A stretch of DNA of 64,000 nucleotides from Romboutsia lituseburensis (GCF_024723825.1 NZ_JANQBQ010000001.1:124001-188000); one strand, 5' to 3'; positions 8,559 through 17,471 are shown, counted from the first letter of the stretch. Translations and numbers: made by a program. The notes: generated from the letters alone by a model not told the origin.

Positions 8559-8720
8559 ATGAACAAAGACTATTATTGTCCTTATTGTGAGTCAAAACTT
8601 GAAGAAATGAATAGCTGAGGTTCTATAAGTTATTTTTGCATGGAATGCAAAATGTTGATTTCTAGAAGTAAAAAACTTACAAAAGAAAAATTAGAGCAAA
8701 GAAAAAAAGAAGAAAATTAA
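8559..8720 (+). CDS. Candidate selenoprotein: YfgJ-like zinc ribbon with in-frame UGA (Sec20)
   Basis: RBS AAGGGGTG stands before ATG 8559. The frame has two CxxC knuckles, CPYC (7-10) and CMEC (27-30), and ends at TAA 8718-8720 (53 codons), but codon 20 is TGA (8616-8618). Compared from memory with the second ribbon of E. coli YfgJ (CPDC...LKACGAVDYFC...LISKKRV), our CPYC...MNS-UGA-GSISYFC...LISRSKK aligns without gaps and the UGA falls exactly on a conserved Cys. Twenty-two bases after the UGA a hairpin (arms TTTTGCA 8634-8640 and TGCAAAA 8646-8652, loop TGGAA) fits the bacterial SECIS pattern. Alternative: a nonsense-mutated pseudogene. Function of the family unknown; probably zinc-binding and redox active. 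Confidence 0.62.
8616..8652 (+). promoter_or_regulatory. bSECIS-like hairpin following the UGA codon
   Basis: UGA at 8616-8618, then 22 bases, then a 7-8 bp perfect stem (TTTTGCA/TGCAAAA, optionally closed by one further T-A pair) with a G-containing small loop TGGAA. Known bacterial SECIS hairpins place the apical loop about 16-37 bases past the UGA with a G in the first loop positions; this one fits. The stem is short and A/T-rich, so SelB binding is a prediction. Confidence 0.55.
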
Positions 8721-8730
8721 ATATATAAAT

Positions 8731-8764
8731 AAAAACTACACTTTAATTATAGAGTGTAGTTTTT
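8731..8764 (+). terminator. Terminator after the zinc-ribbon gene
   Basis: Perfect 12-bp stem AAAAACTACACT / AGTGTAGTTTTT with a T tract. It shows that the 53-codon reading frame is the end of a transcription unit that begins with, or before, it. Confidence 0.85.
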
Positions 8765-8858
8765 ATTTATATATTTAACTAAAGTTTAACATTATTTTTA
8801 AGTTGAATCTGATATAATTTACATAAAATTTTACATTGAAAAATTATGAGGTGATTCT

Positions 8859-9458
8859 ATGGATGAGTACATAGGAATTGTTATAAAAAATCAATGGGAC
8901 AATATACTATTACATGATGGAAATTTTTACATAAAAACGAAGGTAAAAGAAAATAGTGATATTATAAATACAATAAAGGCAGAAATAGTTGAAAACTTAG
9001 ATAAAGAAATTTTTAAAATAAAAAAAGTTTACAAAGAAAAGTTAGAGCATAAATTTGAAACTTTAACTATATACTTAGTTGAGGTTGGAGTATATACGAA
9101 TGATTTTGAATTTTTAAAAATAGATCAAATACCTAAAGAAATATACTCATTTGAAGATAAAGCATTTTTTGAAAAATATATTCTAAAAGAAGATGAATAT
9201 ACAACTTTATTATCATCTATATTTAATCTAATTATATTAATTGGAATTGTAGATATACTTCCAATAATAAAATCTTATTTAAATTTACAATTATTTTCTA
9301 TAGGAGTAATATTTACAGCAATATTATTTTTTGTATTCAAGAACATTATAGGACCTAAGATATCAGAAAGATTAATTAAATTTAATTTAAATATAAAAAT
9401 AGCTAATAGTATAACTACGATGATAATAATTTACTATTGTATAAAACTTATAAGATAA
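8859..9458 (+). CDS. Hypothetical protein with C-terminal membrane helices
   Basis: 199 residues, RBS GAGGTG (8849-8854). The soluble N-terminal part (1-115) begins YIGIVIKNQWDNILLHDGNFY, a beta-rich pattern vaguely like a Nudix fold, but the Nudix box is absent. Residues about 120-199 hold three hydrophobic helices (FNLIILIGIVDILPII, LFSIGVIFTAILFFVF, ITTMIIIYYCIKLI). I do not recognise the family. It is monocistronic, between the zinc-ribbon terminator and a kinase gene with its own RBS. Confidence 0.65.
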   Translation: MDEYIGIVIKNQWDNILLHDGNFYIKTKVKENSDIINTIKAEIVENLDKEIFKIKKVYKEKLEHKFETLTIYLVEVGVYTNDFEFLKIDQIPKEIYSFEDKAFFEKYILKEDEYTTLLSSIFNLIILIGIVDILPIIKSYLNLQLFSIGVIFTAILFFVFKNIIGPKISERLIKFNLNIKIANSITTMIIIYYCIKLIR

Positions 9459-9603
9459 GTTAATTTAAAATGGTGTTTATTAAATTTATCTTTATAAAAA
9501 GTATAAAAAATATAGAAATAGTTACAAAGCTATAAATTAACAAGGGGATTATCTAAAAATGTAGAATTATATTTATATATGAAGTTTTGTGGGGGTTATA
9601 TCA

Positions 9604-11310
9604 ATGAAACAGTTTTTAGATAATTTAGATACTTGTGTAATAATTTTAGATAAAAAGTTAAATCCAGTATTATGCAACAAAAGGTTATTAAATAAATTAG
9701 AAATTAATAATGAAGATATATTAACTTTAAAAATATCTGTGGATGGTAAAGAAGATAAAGCTGAAATAAATAAAATTTTAAAAAATAATGAAAAAATCAA
9801 AAATCAAAAATTAGCAGTACGATTGATTACAGGTAAAAAAACTATAGAACTTGAAAGCAAAATAGTAGAAGATACTTTTTTAGATGAAGATGTAATAATA
9901 ATTTTTAGTGATAACGTAAATGTTATAAACTTTAACGAAAATATAGAGAATACAACAATAGAAAATAGTATAAAAAAAGAAATAAATGAAACTGCTAAAT
10001 GTATAGAAAGACTAAATAAACTACTAGATAATTTAGAAAAAGATCAAGACATAACCAAGTTAATCAAAGTACAGGATTTAAAAAAAGGTATAGAAGTAAT
10101 GTTAGGGGAAATATATAAATCTAAATTGATAAAGAAAGATTTTGAATTATTGCTAGGGATCTCAGTAGATTTAGTTGGAAGTATGGCAATTAATGGTCAA
10201 ATAAAAACATCTACTATAGCATGGAGTAAATGCTTAGGATGGGATGAAAAAGAATTATTAAATTTTAATATATTAGATATAATACATGAAAAAGATAAAG
10301 ATAGTTTTATGAATATATTGATAAGCTCTGATGAAGAAGTAAAAACTGTAGAAAATAAGATAAAATGCAAAAACAATACTTATAAATGTTTTAGATGGAG
10401 AATTAAACTAATAAAAGAAAGAGAAACTTTTACATTTACTATAAGAGATATAACCAAAGATGTAGAGGAACAAGAAAAAAGGAAACAGTTAGAAGATGCT
10501 GTTGCTTTAGAAAGTATAAAAAATGAATTTTTTGCAAATATGTCTCATGAATTTAAAACTCCTTTAAATATAATATTAGGCACAATGCAATTACTTACAA
10601 AAAACTATTCTAATAATAATATAGTTTGTAACAATAATTTTGATTTAGAAAAATATCTTAAATTAATAAAACAAAATTCATATAGATTATTGAGACTTGT
10701 AAATAATTTAATAGATATGACTAGAATAGATAATGGATATTATGAAGTAAGGCTAGGAAATCATGATATTGTAAAGATTGTAGAGGATATAACACTCTCT
10801 GTTGCTCAGTATATAGAAGGTAATGGAATAAATTTAATATTTGATACTAATTATGAAGAGTATATAGTTGCATGTGATCCAGAAAAGATAGAAAGAATTT
10901 TATTAAATTTATTATCAAATTCAATAAAATATACAAAACAAGGTGGATATATACATGTAAATCTTAATATAGATAAACATAACATAAATATATCTGTTAA
11001 AGACAATGGAGAAGGTATTGTAGAGGAGAAGCTGCCGATAATATTTAATAGATTTGTTCAAGGAAATCATATATTAGCTAGACCTTGTGAAGGCAGTGGT
11101 ATAGGTCTATCATTAGTAAAGTCATTAGTAGAAATGCATGATGGCAATATAGATGTTAAAAGTAAGGTAGGATTAGGAACAGAGTTTCAATTTCACATAC
11201 CAAATAAAAAAATAGATAGTGATAAATATAAATCTATAATAGATGCCTCAACAGAGGGCAATAAAATTGAAAAATGTAATATTGAGTTTTCAGATATCTA
11301 TGGTGTATAA
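9604..11310 (+). CDS. Cytoplasmic PAS-domain sensor histidine kinase (orphan)
   Basis: 568 residues from ATG 9604, preferred over the in-frame GTG 9589 because GGGGG (9591-9595) sits 8 bases upstream. No membrane helix. An N-terminal PAS-like region (about 5-105), a coiled linker and a second PAS domain (about 180-295) precede HisKA with H315 in FFANMSHEFKTPLN and a HATPase with NLLSNSIKYT, DNGEG and EGSGIGLSLVKSL. No response regulator is adjacent. The C-terminus continues about 30 residues past the ATPase core and ends KCNIEFSDIYGV, a tail shared with two other kinases in this window (23557-25425 and 48699-50672). Such orphan kinases in clostridia can feed Spo0A; that is only a possibility here. 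Confidence 0.85.
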   Translation: MKQFLDNLDTCVIILDKKLNPVLCNKRLLNKLEINNEDILTLKISVDGKEDKAEINKILKNNEKIKNQKLAVRLITGKKTIELESKIVEDTFLDEDVIIIFSDNVNVINFNENIENTTIENSIKKEINETAKCIERLNKLLDNLEKDQDITKLIKVQDLKKGIEVMLGEIYKSKLIKKDFELLLGISVDLVGSMAINGQIKTSTIAWSKCLGWDEKELLNFNILDIIHEKDKDSFMNILISSDEEVKTVENKIKCKNNTYKCFRWRIKLIKERETFTFTIRDITKDVEEQEKRKQLEDAVALESIKNEFFANMSHEFKTPLNIILGTMQLLTKNYSNNNIVCNNNFDLEKYLKLIKQNSYRLLRLVNNLIDMTRIDNGYYEVRLGNHDIVKIVEDITLSVAQYIEGNGINLIFDTNYEEYIVACDPEKIERILLNLLSNSIKYTKQGGYIHVNLNIDKHNINISVKDNGEGIVEEKLPIIFNRFVQGNHILARPCEGSGIGLSLVKSLVEMHDGNIDVKSKVGLGTEFQFHIPNKKIDSDKYKSIIDASTEGNKIEKCNIEFSDIYGV

Positions 11311-11313
11311 GTG

Positions 11314-11349
11314 AAAATGCTTGCCTAAAATTTAGGCAAGCATTTTTAT
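11314..11349. terminator. Bidirectional terminator between the kinase and nhaC
   Basis: Perfect 16-bp stem AAAATGCTTGCCTAAA / TTTAGGCAAGCATTTT with T tracts on both strands, between converging genes. Confidence 0.88.
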
Positions 11350-11351
11350 TT

Positions 11352-12788
11352 TTAAGCTAAGTTTTGACCTTCAGGATTTTGCAATCTTTCTATTTCATCC
11401 TCAGAGATAGTTTCAATTTTAAACTTAATAGCAATTAAGAATAAAGAAACCAAAGGATTTATTAAATTTAAAAAGGCATATGGGAAGTAAGCAAATGTGC
11501 TAACTCCTAATGTACCATATATGTAAGCACCACATGTATTCCAAGGTACAAGTGCTGAACTCATTGTACCACTGTCTTCAAGTGCTCTTGAAAGCATTTT
11601 AGGATGTAATCCCCTTTTTAAATATTCATCTTTATACATTCTACCAGGTATGACTATTGAAAGATATTGTTCACCAGCAACTGCATTTGTTAGAACACAT
11701 GTAGCCATTGTAGCAAATACAACACCAAATGTTCCTTTTGCAAATCGTAGTATAGATGAAGCTAAAACTTGTAGCATTCCTGTTCTTTCTAAAATACCTC
11801 CTAAAGATAGAGCACAGATTGTAAGAGATACAGTAGACATCATAGACATTAGTCCACCTTTAGATAATAAGTCATCAACTGCAGGAACGCCACTAGAAGA
11901 AACAAATCCACTGTGAGCAGTATTAATAATATCTCCAATTGATGCACCTTGGAACACTATAGCAAATACAAATCCTAATACAGCACCAGCTATAAGTCCT
12001 GGAATTGCAGGAACTTTAAATATTACTAATGTTATAACTATTATTGGTGGGATAAATAAAATAGGTGATAATGTATTAAATGAACTTGCTAAAGTTTCTC
12101 TAATTAAAGTAATTTGAGATAAATCTAAATCTTGGCCAGCATATTTCATTCCCATAAAACCATAAATAATTAAACAAATAATCAATGATGGAACTGTAGA
12201 ATAAAGCATGAATTTTATATGATCAAATAAATTAGTACCAGCCATAGCCGGAGCAAGGTTAGTTGTTTCTGATAGTGGAGATAGTTTGTCTCCAAAATAT
12301 GCACCTGATATTATAGCACCAGCAACTAATGGTGCAGGTATTCCTAATCCCTGACCGATTCCTAGAAGAGCAACACCTACTGTTCCCATAGTAGTCCATG
12401 ATGAACCTGTGGCTATAGATACAATTCCACAAATTAATACAGTTGCAACTAAGAATATTTGAGGTGATAAAATTTCAAGTCCCCAGTATATCATAGCAGG
12501 AACTATACCACTTATTATCCATGTTCCAATAAGAACCCCTATTATCATAATTATTAAAATAGCTTGCATTGCCATTTTTATAGTTACAAACATGCTTTCT
12601 TCTAATTCTCCCCAGGAATAGCCTAATCTGCATACTGCGATAAGTGCAGCAACTATAGTACCTCCAATTAATGGAACATGAGGAGAAGCCTCATATTTAA
12701 AAATAGAAATACCTAAAAATAATACTAAACATCCTATAGGAATTAATGCATCAAACAATGTAGCTTGCCTTTTCTGTTTATCTTCCAT
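11352..12788 (-). CDS. nhaC: NhaC-family Na+/H+ (or organic acid/H+) antiporter
   Basis: 478 residues, about 12 membrane helices, full length for the family. Family motifs include GSSWTTMGTVGVALLGIG, AGAIISGAYFGDKLSPLSETTNLAP and EDSGTMSSALVPWNTCGAY. The start ATG 12788 has AAGGGGG upstream. NhaC proteins exchange Na+ for H+; the same family includes MleN, a malate/lactate-coupled antiporter, so the true substrate pair is not certain. A sigma-54 type promoter lies about 80 bases upstream (12868-12884), unusual for a housekeeping antiporter and suggesting induction by a specific enhancer-binding activator, possibly during amino-acid or organic-acid fermentation. Confidence 0.9.
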   Translation of the reverse strand: MEDKQKRQATLFDALIPIGCLVLFLGISIFKYEASPHVPLIGGTIVAALIAVCRLGYSWGELEESMFVTIKMAMQAILIIMIIGVLIGTWIISGIVPAMIYWGLEILSPQIFLVATVLICGIVSIATGSSWTTMGTVGVALLGIGQGLGIPAPLVAGAIISGAYFGDKLSPLSETTNLAPAMAGTNLFDHIKFMLYSTVPSLIICLIIYGFMGMKYAGQDLDLSQITLIRETLASSFNTLSPILFIPPIIVITLVIFKVPAIPGLIAGAVLGFVFAIVFQGASIGDIINTAHSGFVSSSGVPAVDDLLSKGGLMSMMSTVSLTICALSLGGILERTGMLQVLASSILRFAKGTFGVVFATMATCVLTNAVAGEQYLSIVIPGRMYKDEYLKRGLHPKMLSRALEDSGTMSSALVPWNTCGAYIYGTLGVSTFAYFPYAFLNLINPLVSLFLIAIKFKIETISEDEIERLQNPEGQNLA

Positions 12789-12867
12789 ATGGTATAAAAA
12801 CCCCCTTAAATTTTTAATCTAACTTATAGATGAAAGTCACGAAAGGATATGCTTTTTAGTTTTATAG

Positions 12868-12884
12868 AGCAATTTTTGTGCCAA
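12868..12884 (-). promoter_or_regulatory. Sigma-54 (-24/-12) promoter of nhaC
   Basis: On the reverse strand the bases read TTGGCAC-AAAAA-TTGCT, an exact match to the -24/-12 consensus TGGCAC-N5-TTGC. Expected start about 12 bases downstream gives a leader of roughly 70 bases before the nhaC ATG. Oriented correctly for nhaC and located in a spacer. Confidence 0.8.
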
Positions 12885-13130
12885 AACAAAATATAAACCA
12901 GTAAAAAACAAAAAATAAAAATTAAATATTTAGACAATTTAGAAAATATCAATGTAAAGAATATTTAAAAATATTAAAAAAATTTAATATAGATTTAACA
13001 CATAAACATTAATTTTAAAATAAATTGCAAATAAATATGCACAATAGCAAAAATATTTGCACATCTTAATGTATAAGAGTAATGACAAAATACAAATAAA
13101 TTCATAGAATAATATAATAACTAAAAATGT
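12885..13130. other. AT-rich spacer with possible enhancer sites
   Basis: Divergent spacer between nhaC and the CmpB-type gene. No ORF with an RBS. Around 13025-13063 two related half-palindromes, TTGCAAATAAATATGCACA and AGCAAAAATATTTGCACA, share an AT(A/T)TGCACA 3' end; at about 150-190 bases upstream of the sigma-54 promoter they sit where an enhancer-binding protein would bind. This is suggestive only. Confidence 0.4.
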
Positions 13131-13143
13131 AAAGGTGATAATA

Positions 13144-13938
13144 ATGAGATTATTTTTAGAAATTATTTTATATTTTTTTATATATTCATTTTTAGGGTGG
13201 GTTAGTGAATGTATTTATTGTTCTATTGGGCACAAAAAAATTATAAATAGAGGATTTTTAAATGGGCCAATATGCCCTATTTATGGATTTGGTGCATTAA
13301 TTATTATTTTTTTTCTTAAAGGATATGAAAATAAGATTTTAAAACTTTTTATATATGGGATAATAGTAACATCAATACTTGAATATGTAACAGGTTATTT
13401 GCTAGAAACAATTTTTAATACAACATGGTGGGATTACTCAAGAAAAAAATTTAATATAAAGGGTAGAATATGTCTCAAAAACTCTTTATTATTTGGAACG
13501 ATGTCAGTTATATTAATGAAAATAATTCATAAGTGTATATCTAGTTTTACCTTATCTATGCCAACATTATTCTTAATATTTTTAGCTATAAATAACATTT
13601 TATTATTTTGTATTGATTTAAGCTTTACAATAGCCTCTATGAATAATTTAAAGTACAAACTAAAATCATTAGAGGAGTTAACTATAGAGTTAAGGCATAT
13701 AAATATAAATACTGAAAAAATCAATGAAGATAATCTTAAGGGGTTATTAGAAAATCTTAAAAACAAAGGTGAAATAAAAACAGAAAAAATTGAAGAAATT
13801 ATAGGTAAATTGCACATCATAAAAAATAAATCAATAAATCAAAGGCGAATAATAAACGCATTTCCTAATATGAAACATAGGTATAGCCAGGAGAGATTTA
13901 TTAATTTTAAACAAATTATAAAAAGTAAGCGCAAATAA
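13144..13938 (+). CDS. Putative ABC-transporter type IV (CmpB-like) membrane protein
   Basis: 264 residues from ATG 13144, with AAAGGTG 6 bases upstream (an in-frame GTG at 13135 lies within that RBS). The N-terminal two thirds hold five to six membrane helices with the family motifs YSFLGWVSECIYCSIGHKK, NRGFLNGPICPIYGFGA, EYVTGYLLETIFNTTWWDYS and GRICLKNSLLFG, diagnostic of the CmpB/PF06541 'putative ABC transporter permease' family. The C-terminal ~90 residues are charged and probably cytoplasmic. No ATPase gene is adjacent, and the transport assignment of this family is weak. Confidence 0.8.
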   Translation: MRLFLEIILYFFIYSFLGWVSECIYCSIGHKKIINRGFLNGPICPIYGFGALIIIFFLKGYENKILKLFIYGIIVTSILEYVTGYLLETIFNTTWWDYSRKKFNIKGRICLKNSLLFGTMSVILMKIIHKCISSFTLSMPTLFLIFLAINNILLFCIDLSFTIASMNNLKYKLKSLEELTIELRHININTEKINEDNLKGLLENLKNKGEIKTEKIEEIIGKLHIIKNKSINQRRIINAFPNMKHRYSQERFINFKQIIKSKRK

Positions 13939-13978
13939 AAAAGAGTTATTATAAAAAATTATAATAACTCTTTTTTTT
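13937..13978. terminator. Bidirectional terminator
   Basis: Stem AAAAAAGAGTTATTATAA / TTATAATAACTCTTTTTT between the converging CmpB-like and SNF2 genes; U-tracts on both strands. Confidence 0.88.
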
Positions 13979-16900
13979 AATTAAATAAATCGATTATTTC
14001 TTTATCAGAAAGACTTCTAAGAGTATTTTGATTAGAAAGGTCACCATTTATAAATTCTTCAATAAGTTCATTTTTATTTTCTTGAAGTTTTATTATTTTT
14101 TCTTCTATAGTTCCTTTAGCTATTAATTTAATAACCTCAACAGCATTTTTTTGCCCAAATCTATGAGCTCTATCACTAGCTTGGTTTTCAACTGATGGAT
14201 TCCACCAAGGGTCAAAATGTATAACAACATCTGCACTAGTTAAGTTAAGACCTGTTCCACCTGCTTTTAAAGATATTAAGAATATTTTATTATTGTTACT
14301 AGTATTAAATTCATCGACAAGTTTTAATCTTTCCTTAGCTGGTGTTTGACCATCTATATAAGAATAAGATATATTATTTTTATTAAGTTCATTTCCTAAG
14401 TTTTTAAGAACAGACGTAAACTGCGAAAATAAAAGTATCTTATGACCATTTTCAATGTAGTCATTTAAAAGTTCTATTGTAGTTTCTATTTTTGAACTTT
14501 TTTTATTATAGTCCTCTAAAATTATTCGAGGATCTAAACATAATTGTCTTAATTTTGTTAAATAAGAAAAAATTACTATCCTATCCTTTTTAACATCTTT
14601 TTCTTGGAGTTTTTTACTTAAATCAGAAACATAAGTACTATATATTTTTCTCTGATCTTTATTCAATTCTACAAAGAACTTTTTCTCGATTTTTTCTGGC
14701 AATTCTTTCATAACCTCAGATTTAGTTCTTCTTAGAATAAATGGCTTTATTAATTTTTTTAAGTTTTCATTATTATTATCACTATATATAAATAAATCTT
14801 GGAATTTACTTTTATTATATAGATATCCAGGCATAACAAAATCAAAAATAGACCATAATTCCATTAAATTGTTCTCTATAGGTGTACCAGTAAGAGCAAA
14901 CTTAACTTTAGCATTAACATTTTTTACAGCTTCTGTACTTAATGCAATTGGATTTTTTATATTTTGAGCCTCATCGATTATACAGTAGTCAAATACTGTA
15001 TTTGAATAGTTTTCTAAGTCATTTCTAAGTGTTCCATAAGTTGTTATTACTACATCGTATTCATTTATTGATTCAATTGCTTTTTCTCGATCTTTTTTAT
15101 TTCCATGAACTAATAAAACTTTTATTGTAGGTGCAAAAGTTTCAAATTCATTTTTCCAATTATAAATTAAAGATGTTGGTGTAATTATGATACTTTTACA
15201 AGTATCACTTTTTTTAGATAATAAGAAACTTATAGTTTGTAGAGTTTTACCAAGTCCCATTTCATCTGCAAGTATACCACCAAATTCATAATGATTTAGT
15301 GTATTAAACCAATTAAGACCATCAACTTGATATTCTCTTAAGTTAGCTTTTAAATCAGTTGGAACATCTACCTTTAGAGTTTTTATATTTTCAAATTTCT
15401 TAGAGATATCTTTGACTAAGTCTTTTCCTGAAATAAAATCTAAACTTTTATTTTCAAAAAAATCATTTAAGTAAAGCATTTTACTATTATGAATTTTAGA
15501 TGACTCATTATTATTAACTAAGTCTAGATTATCTAAAAGTTCGAAGAAATATTTTGTTTCTTTTTGTTCAAGATTTAAGAAATTACCATTTTTCAATTTA
15601 TAAAACTTAGAGTTTTCTTTAAAGGATAAAATAATATCTTTATATTCATCTTTATTTATGTCTTCTATATTAAATGAAAAGTCTAAGTATCCATCAACAC
15701 CATCTCTTAGTGATGCTTGAATAGATGATGAGTTATATATTTTTTTAGCTTTGAATTTATCAGAATAATAGACATCACCAATTGCTTTCAAGTTTATAAT
15801 TTCTTCATTTAAAAGATCATAAAGTTGTTCATCAGATCCTTTAAATACAAAAAAATTACTTTCAAAATTAAATCCTAAAGAGATGATTTTATCTTTTATT
15901 ATTTTTTCTTTTTCTAAATCATTAAGTATAAATTTAGTTCCATTTTCATCATCATATATATACTTAACATCACATATTATAGTAGTTCCCTTAAGATCAA
16001 AATAAAACTTTGTTTTAAATGAGTTAACTATATTATTTTTTATATCATTATCTATGTTAATAGATTTACAAAATTGAGATAGTTTAGGTATTAAACTACT
16101 AAAAACACCTTGTGTATCTTCCTTATCAAAACAAATACTTTTTTGTTCTTTAAGCGCAGAATAAATATTTACGTAATTATAGCTATAATTAGATGATAGC
16201 AGGTATATGTCTTCATTAAATAATACTACGTCACCTTTATTTGTAAGTGGAATTGGTAAATCATTATTAGTTTTTAACTTTATTTTTCCATCCTCATTTT
16301 CTACATCAAAAGAAATTGGTAAAGTCTGAGTTGAAATTTTAGGGCTATACACCGTATCGTTTAATGTAAGAGTAAATGGTATATCTTTTAAATTACTTAA
16401 AAATAGTTTTAATTCACTATTACCTATATGCATTAATTTGGGATTAGATACACTCAAATAAGATGATAAATTATTGCCGTAGTTTTCTAATATATCAACT
16501 AAATTATCGTATTTAGATTCAAATATATGAACAGTAGGATTATAAGTGAAATTTTTACCATATTGCAATGTATATCCGTTAGCTTTAGCATATGCAAAGT
16601 CTTTAATATTTTTTAAAACGTACATTTTATCTTGGCCTATTTTAAAATCTGCAAAAACTTTTTCATCTTCTATGGATAGATTTACTTCTAAATTGACAAA
16701 TTCTTTTTTTGAATCATCAAAATAAAAAAGTAATTTTTTATTAAGTTGAGAAGGTACAACTGCTGAATTTTCTTTTTCTTTTATTTTAGTAACTAATCCA
16801 GTGGCATAATCTCGTTTTGCTAATTGAAGACCATAGATAGAAGTTGCTGCTAGATGTTTACATATAAAATAAGAATCAGTAAGACTTTTTGCTCTAAAAT

Positions 16901-17138
16901 CTTCACAAGTACACCTAGTACTAACTATTTTCATCTCATTTATATCAATAGCAACATATGTTGGATAAACTTCATTATAGTATTCTGATTCACAAATTCC
17001 CTCAAAAGAAAGTATACTTTCACTTGTATTAAATGTTACATGATCGACTAATCTTCTATTAAAATATTTAATTCCTCTTACCCATCTAGAGGTATCCGTT
17101 CTTGATTTAATTAAGTCTTGTATTAGTTTAAAATCCAA
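13977..17138 (-). CDS. SNF2-family DNA helicase/translocase with SWIM zinc finger
   Basis: 1053 residues. Near residue 75 is a SWIM zinc finger (CTCEDF...CKHLAA, CxC...CxH). A long middle region (about 120-590) is the bacterial SNF2-associated domain. The ATPase core begins near 600: LREYQVDGLNWFNTL, Walker A DEMGLGKT (about 628), DEAQ box (about 721), and the second RecA lobe with SQFTSVLKNLG, LKAGGTGLNLT and DRAHRFGQ (about 994). Such HepA-like proteins translocate on DNA and remodel protein-DNA complexes; a role in repair or transcription recycling is inferred. RBS GGGGTG precedes the ATG at 17138. Its spacer holds a 20-bp perfect palindrome (17165-17184). Confidence 0.92.
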   Translation of the reverse strand: MDFKLIQDLIKSRTDTSRWVRGIKYFNRRLVDHVTFNTSESILSFEGICESEYYNEVYPTYVAIDINEMKIVSTRCTCEDFRAKSLTDSYFICKHLAATSIYGLQLAKRDYATGLVTKIKEKENSAVVPSQLNKKLLFYFDDSKKEFVNLEVNLSIEDEKVFADFKIGQDKMYVLKNIKDFAYAKANGYTLQYGKNFTYNPTVHIFESKYDNLVDILENYGNNLSSYLSVSNPKLMHIGNSELKLFLSNLKDIPFTLTLNDTVYSPKISTQTLPISFDVENEDGKIKLKTNNDLPIPLTNKGDVVLFNEDIYLLSSNYSYNYVNIYSALKEQKSICFDKEDTQGVFSSLIPKLSQFCKSINIDNDIKNNIVNSFKTKFYFDLKGTTIICDVKYIYDDENGTKFILNDLEKEKIIKDKIISLGFNFESNFFVFKGSDEQLYDLLNEEIINLKAIGDVYYSDKFKAKKIYNSSSIQASLRDGVDGYLDFSFNIEDINKDEYKDIILSFKENSKFYKLKNGNFLNLEQKETKYFFELLDNLDLVNNNESSKIHNSKMLYLNDFFENKSLDFISGKDLVKDISKKFENIKTLKVDVPTDLKANLREYQVDGLNWFNTLNHYEFGGILADEMGLGKTLQTISFLLSKKSDTCKSIIITPTSLIYNWKNEFETFAPTIKVLLVHGNKKDREKAIESINEYDVVITTYGTLRNDLENYSNTVFDYCIIDEAQNIKNPIALSTEAVKNVNAKVKFALTGTPIENNLMELWSIFDFVMPGYLYNKSKFQDLFIYSDNNNENLKKLIKPFILRRTKSEVMKELPEKIEKKFFVELNKDQRKIYSTYVSDLSKKLQEKDVKKDRIVIFSYLTKLRQLCLDPRIILEDYNKKSSKIETTIELLNDYIENGHKILLFSQFTSVLKNLGNELNKNNISYSYIDGQTPAKERLKLVDEFNTSNNNKIFLISLKAGGTGLNLTSADVVIHFDPWWNPSVENQASDRAHRFGQKNAVEVIKLIAKGTIEEKIIKLQENKNELIEEFINGDLSNQNTLRSLSDKEIIDLFN

Positions 17139-17471
17139 TGTATTTCACCCCACCCTCATATTTAACTAAAAAATATTTTTTAGTATTTTTAATATAAAGT
17201 ATAACAAAAATAAAATGAATATATTTTATATTAAAAACAATAAAACCATGAACTTTAAATATACTACACTTTAATACATTTACACAAGTAAAAAATAAAT
17301 TTAATTAGTAAGTACATATTTAAGTTCCTTTTAATAAGATAATATGAGATAGAAAACTATATTCTTAAAATTTAATTGCTTAATAGATATTAAGAAGTAC
17401 TTTAAAATAGTATTTGAATTAAGCTAAATTTATAGACGGAAAATCATATAACTTAAATGGGAGCTGATAAA
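17139..17471. other. AT-rich divergent spacer with a 20-bp palindrome
   Basis: No ORF with RBS. At 17165-17184 there is a perfect 20-bp palindrome (ACT-A6-TA-T6-AGT) about 27 bases ahead of the SNF2 start, which could be an operator or a transcript hairpin. The rest shows nothing I can assign apart from likely weak promoters for the two diverging genes. Confidence 0.4.

Noticed and set aside
8559-8618. Reading the zinc-ribbon gene as a 19-residue peptide ending at UGA
   Set aside because: Half of the zinc site would be lost while the sequence after UGA stays in frame and family-like; readthrough or recent nonsense mutation is more plausible.
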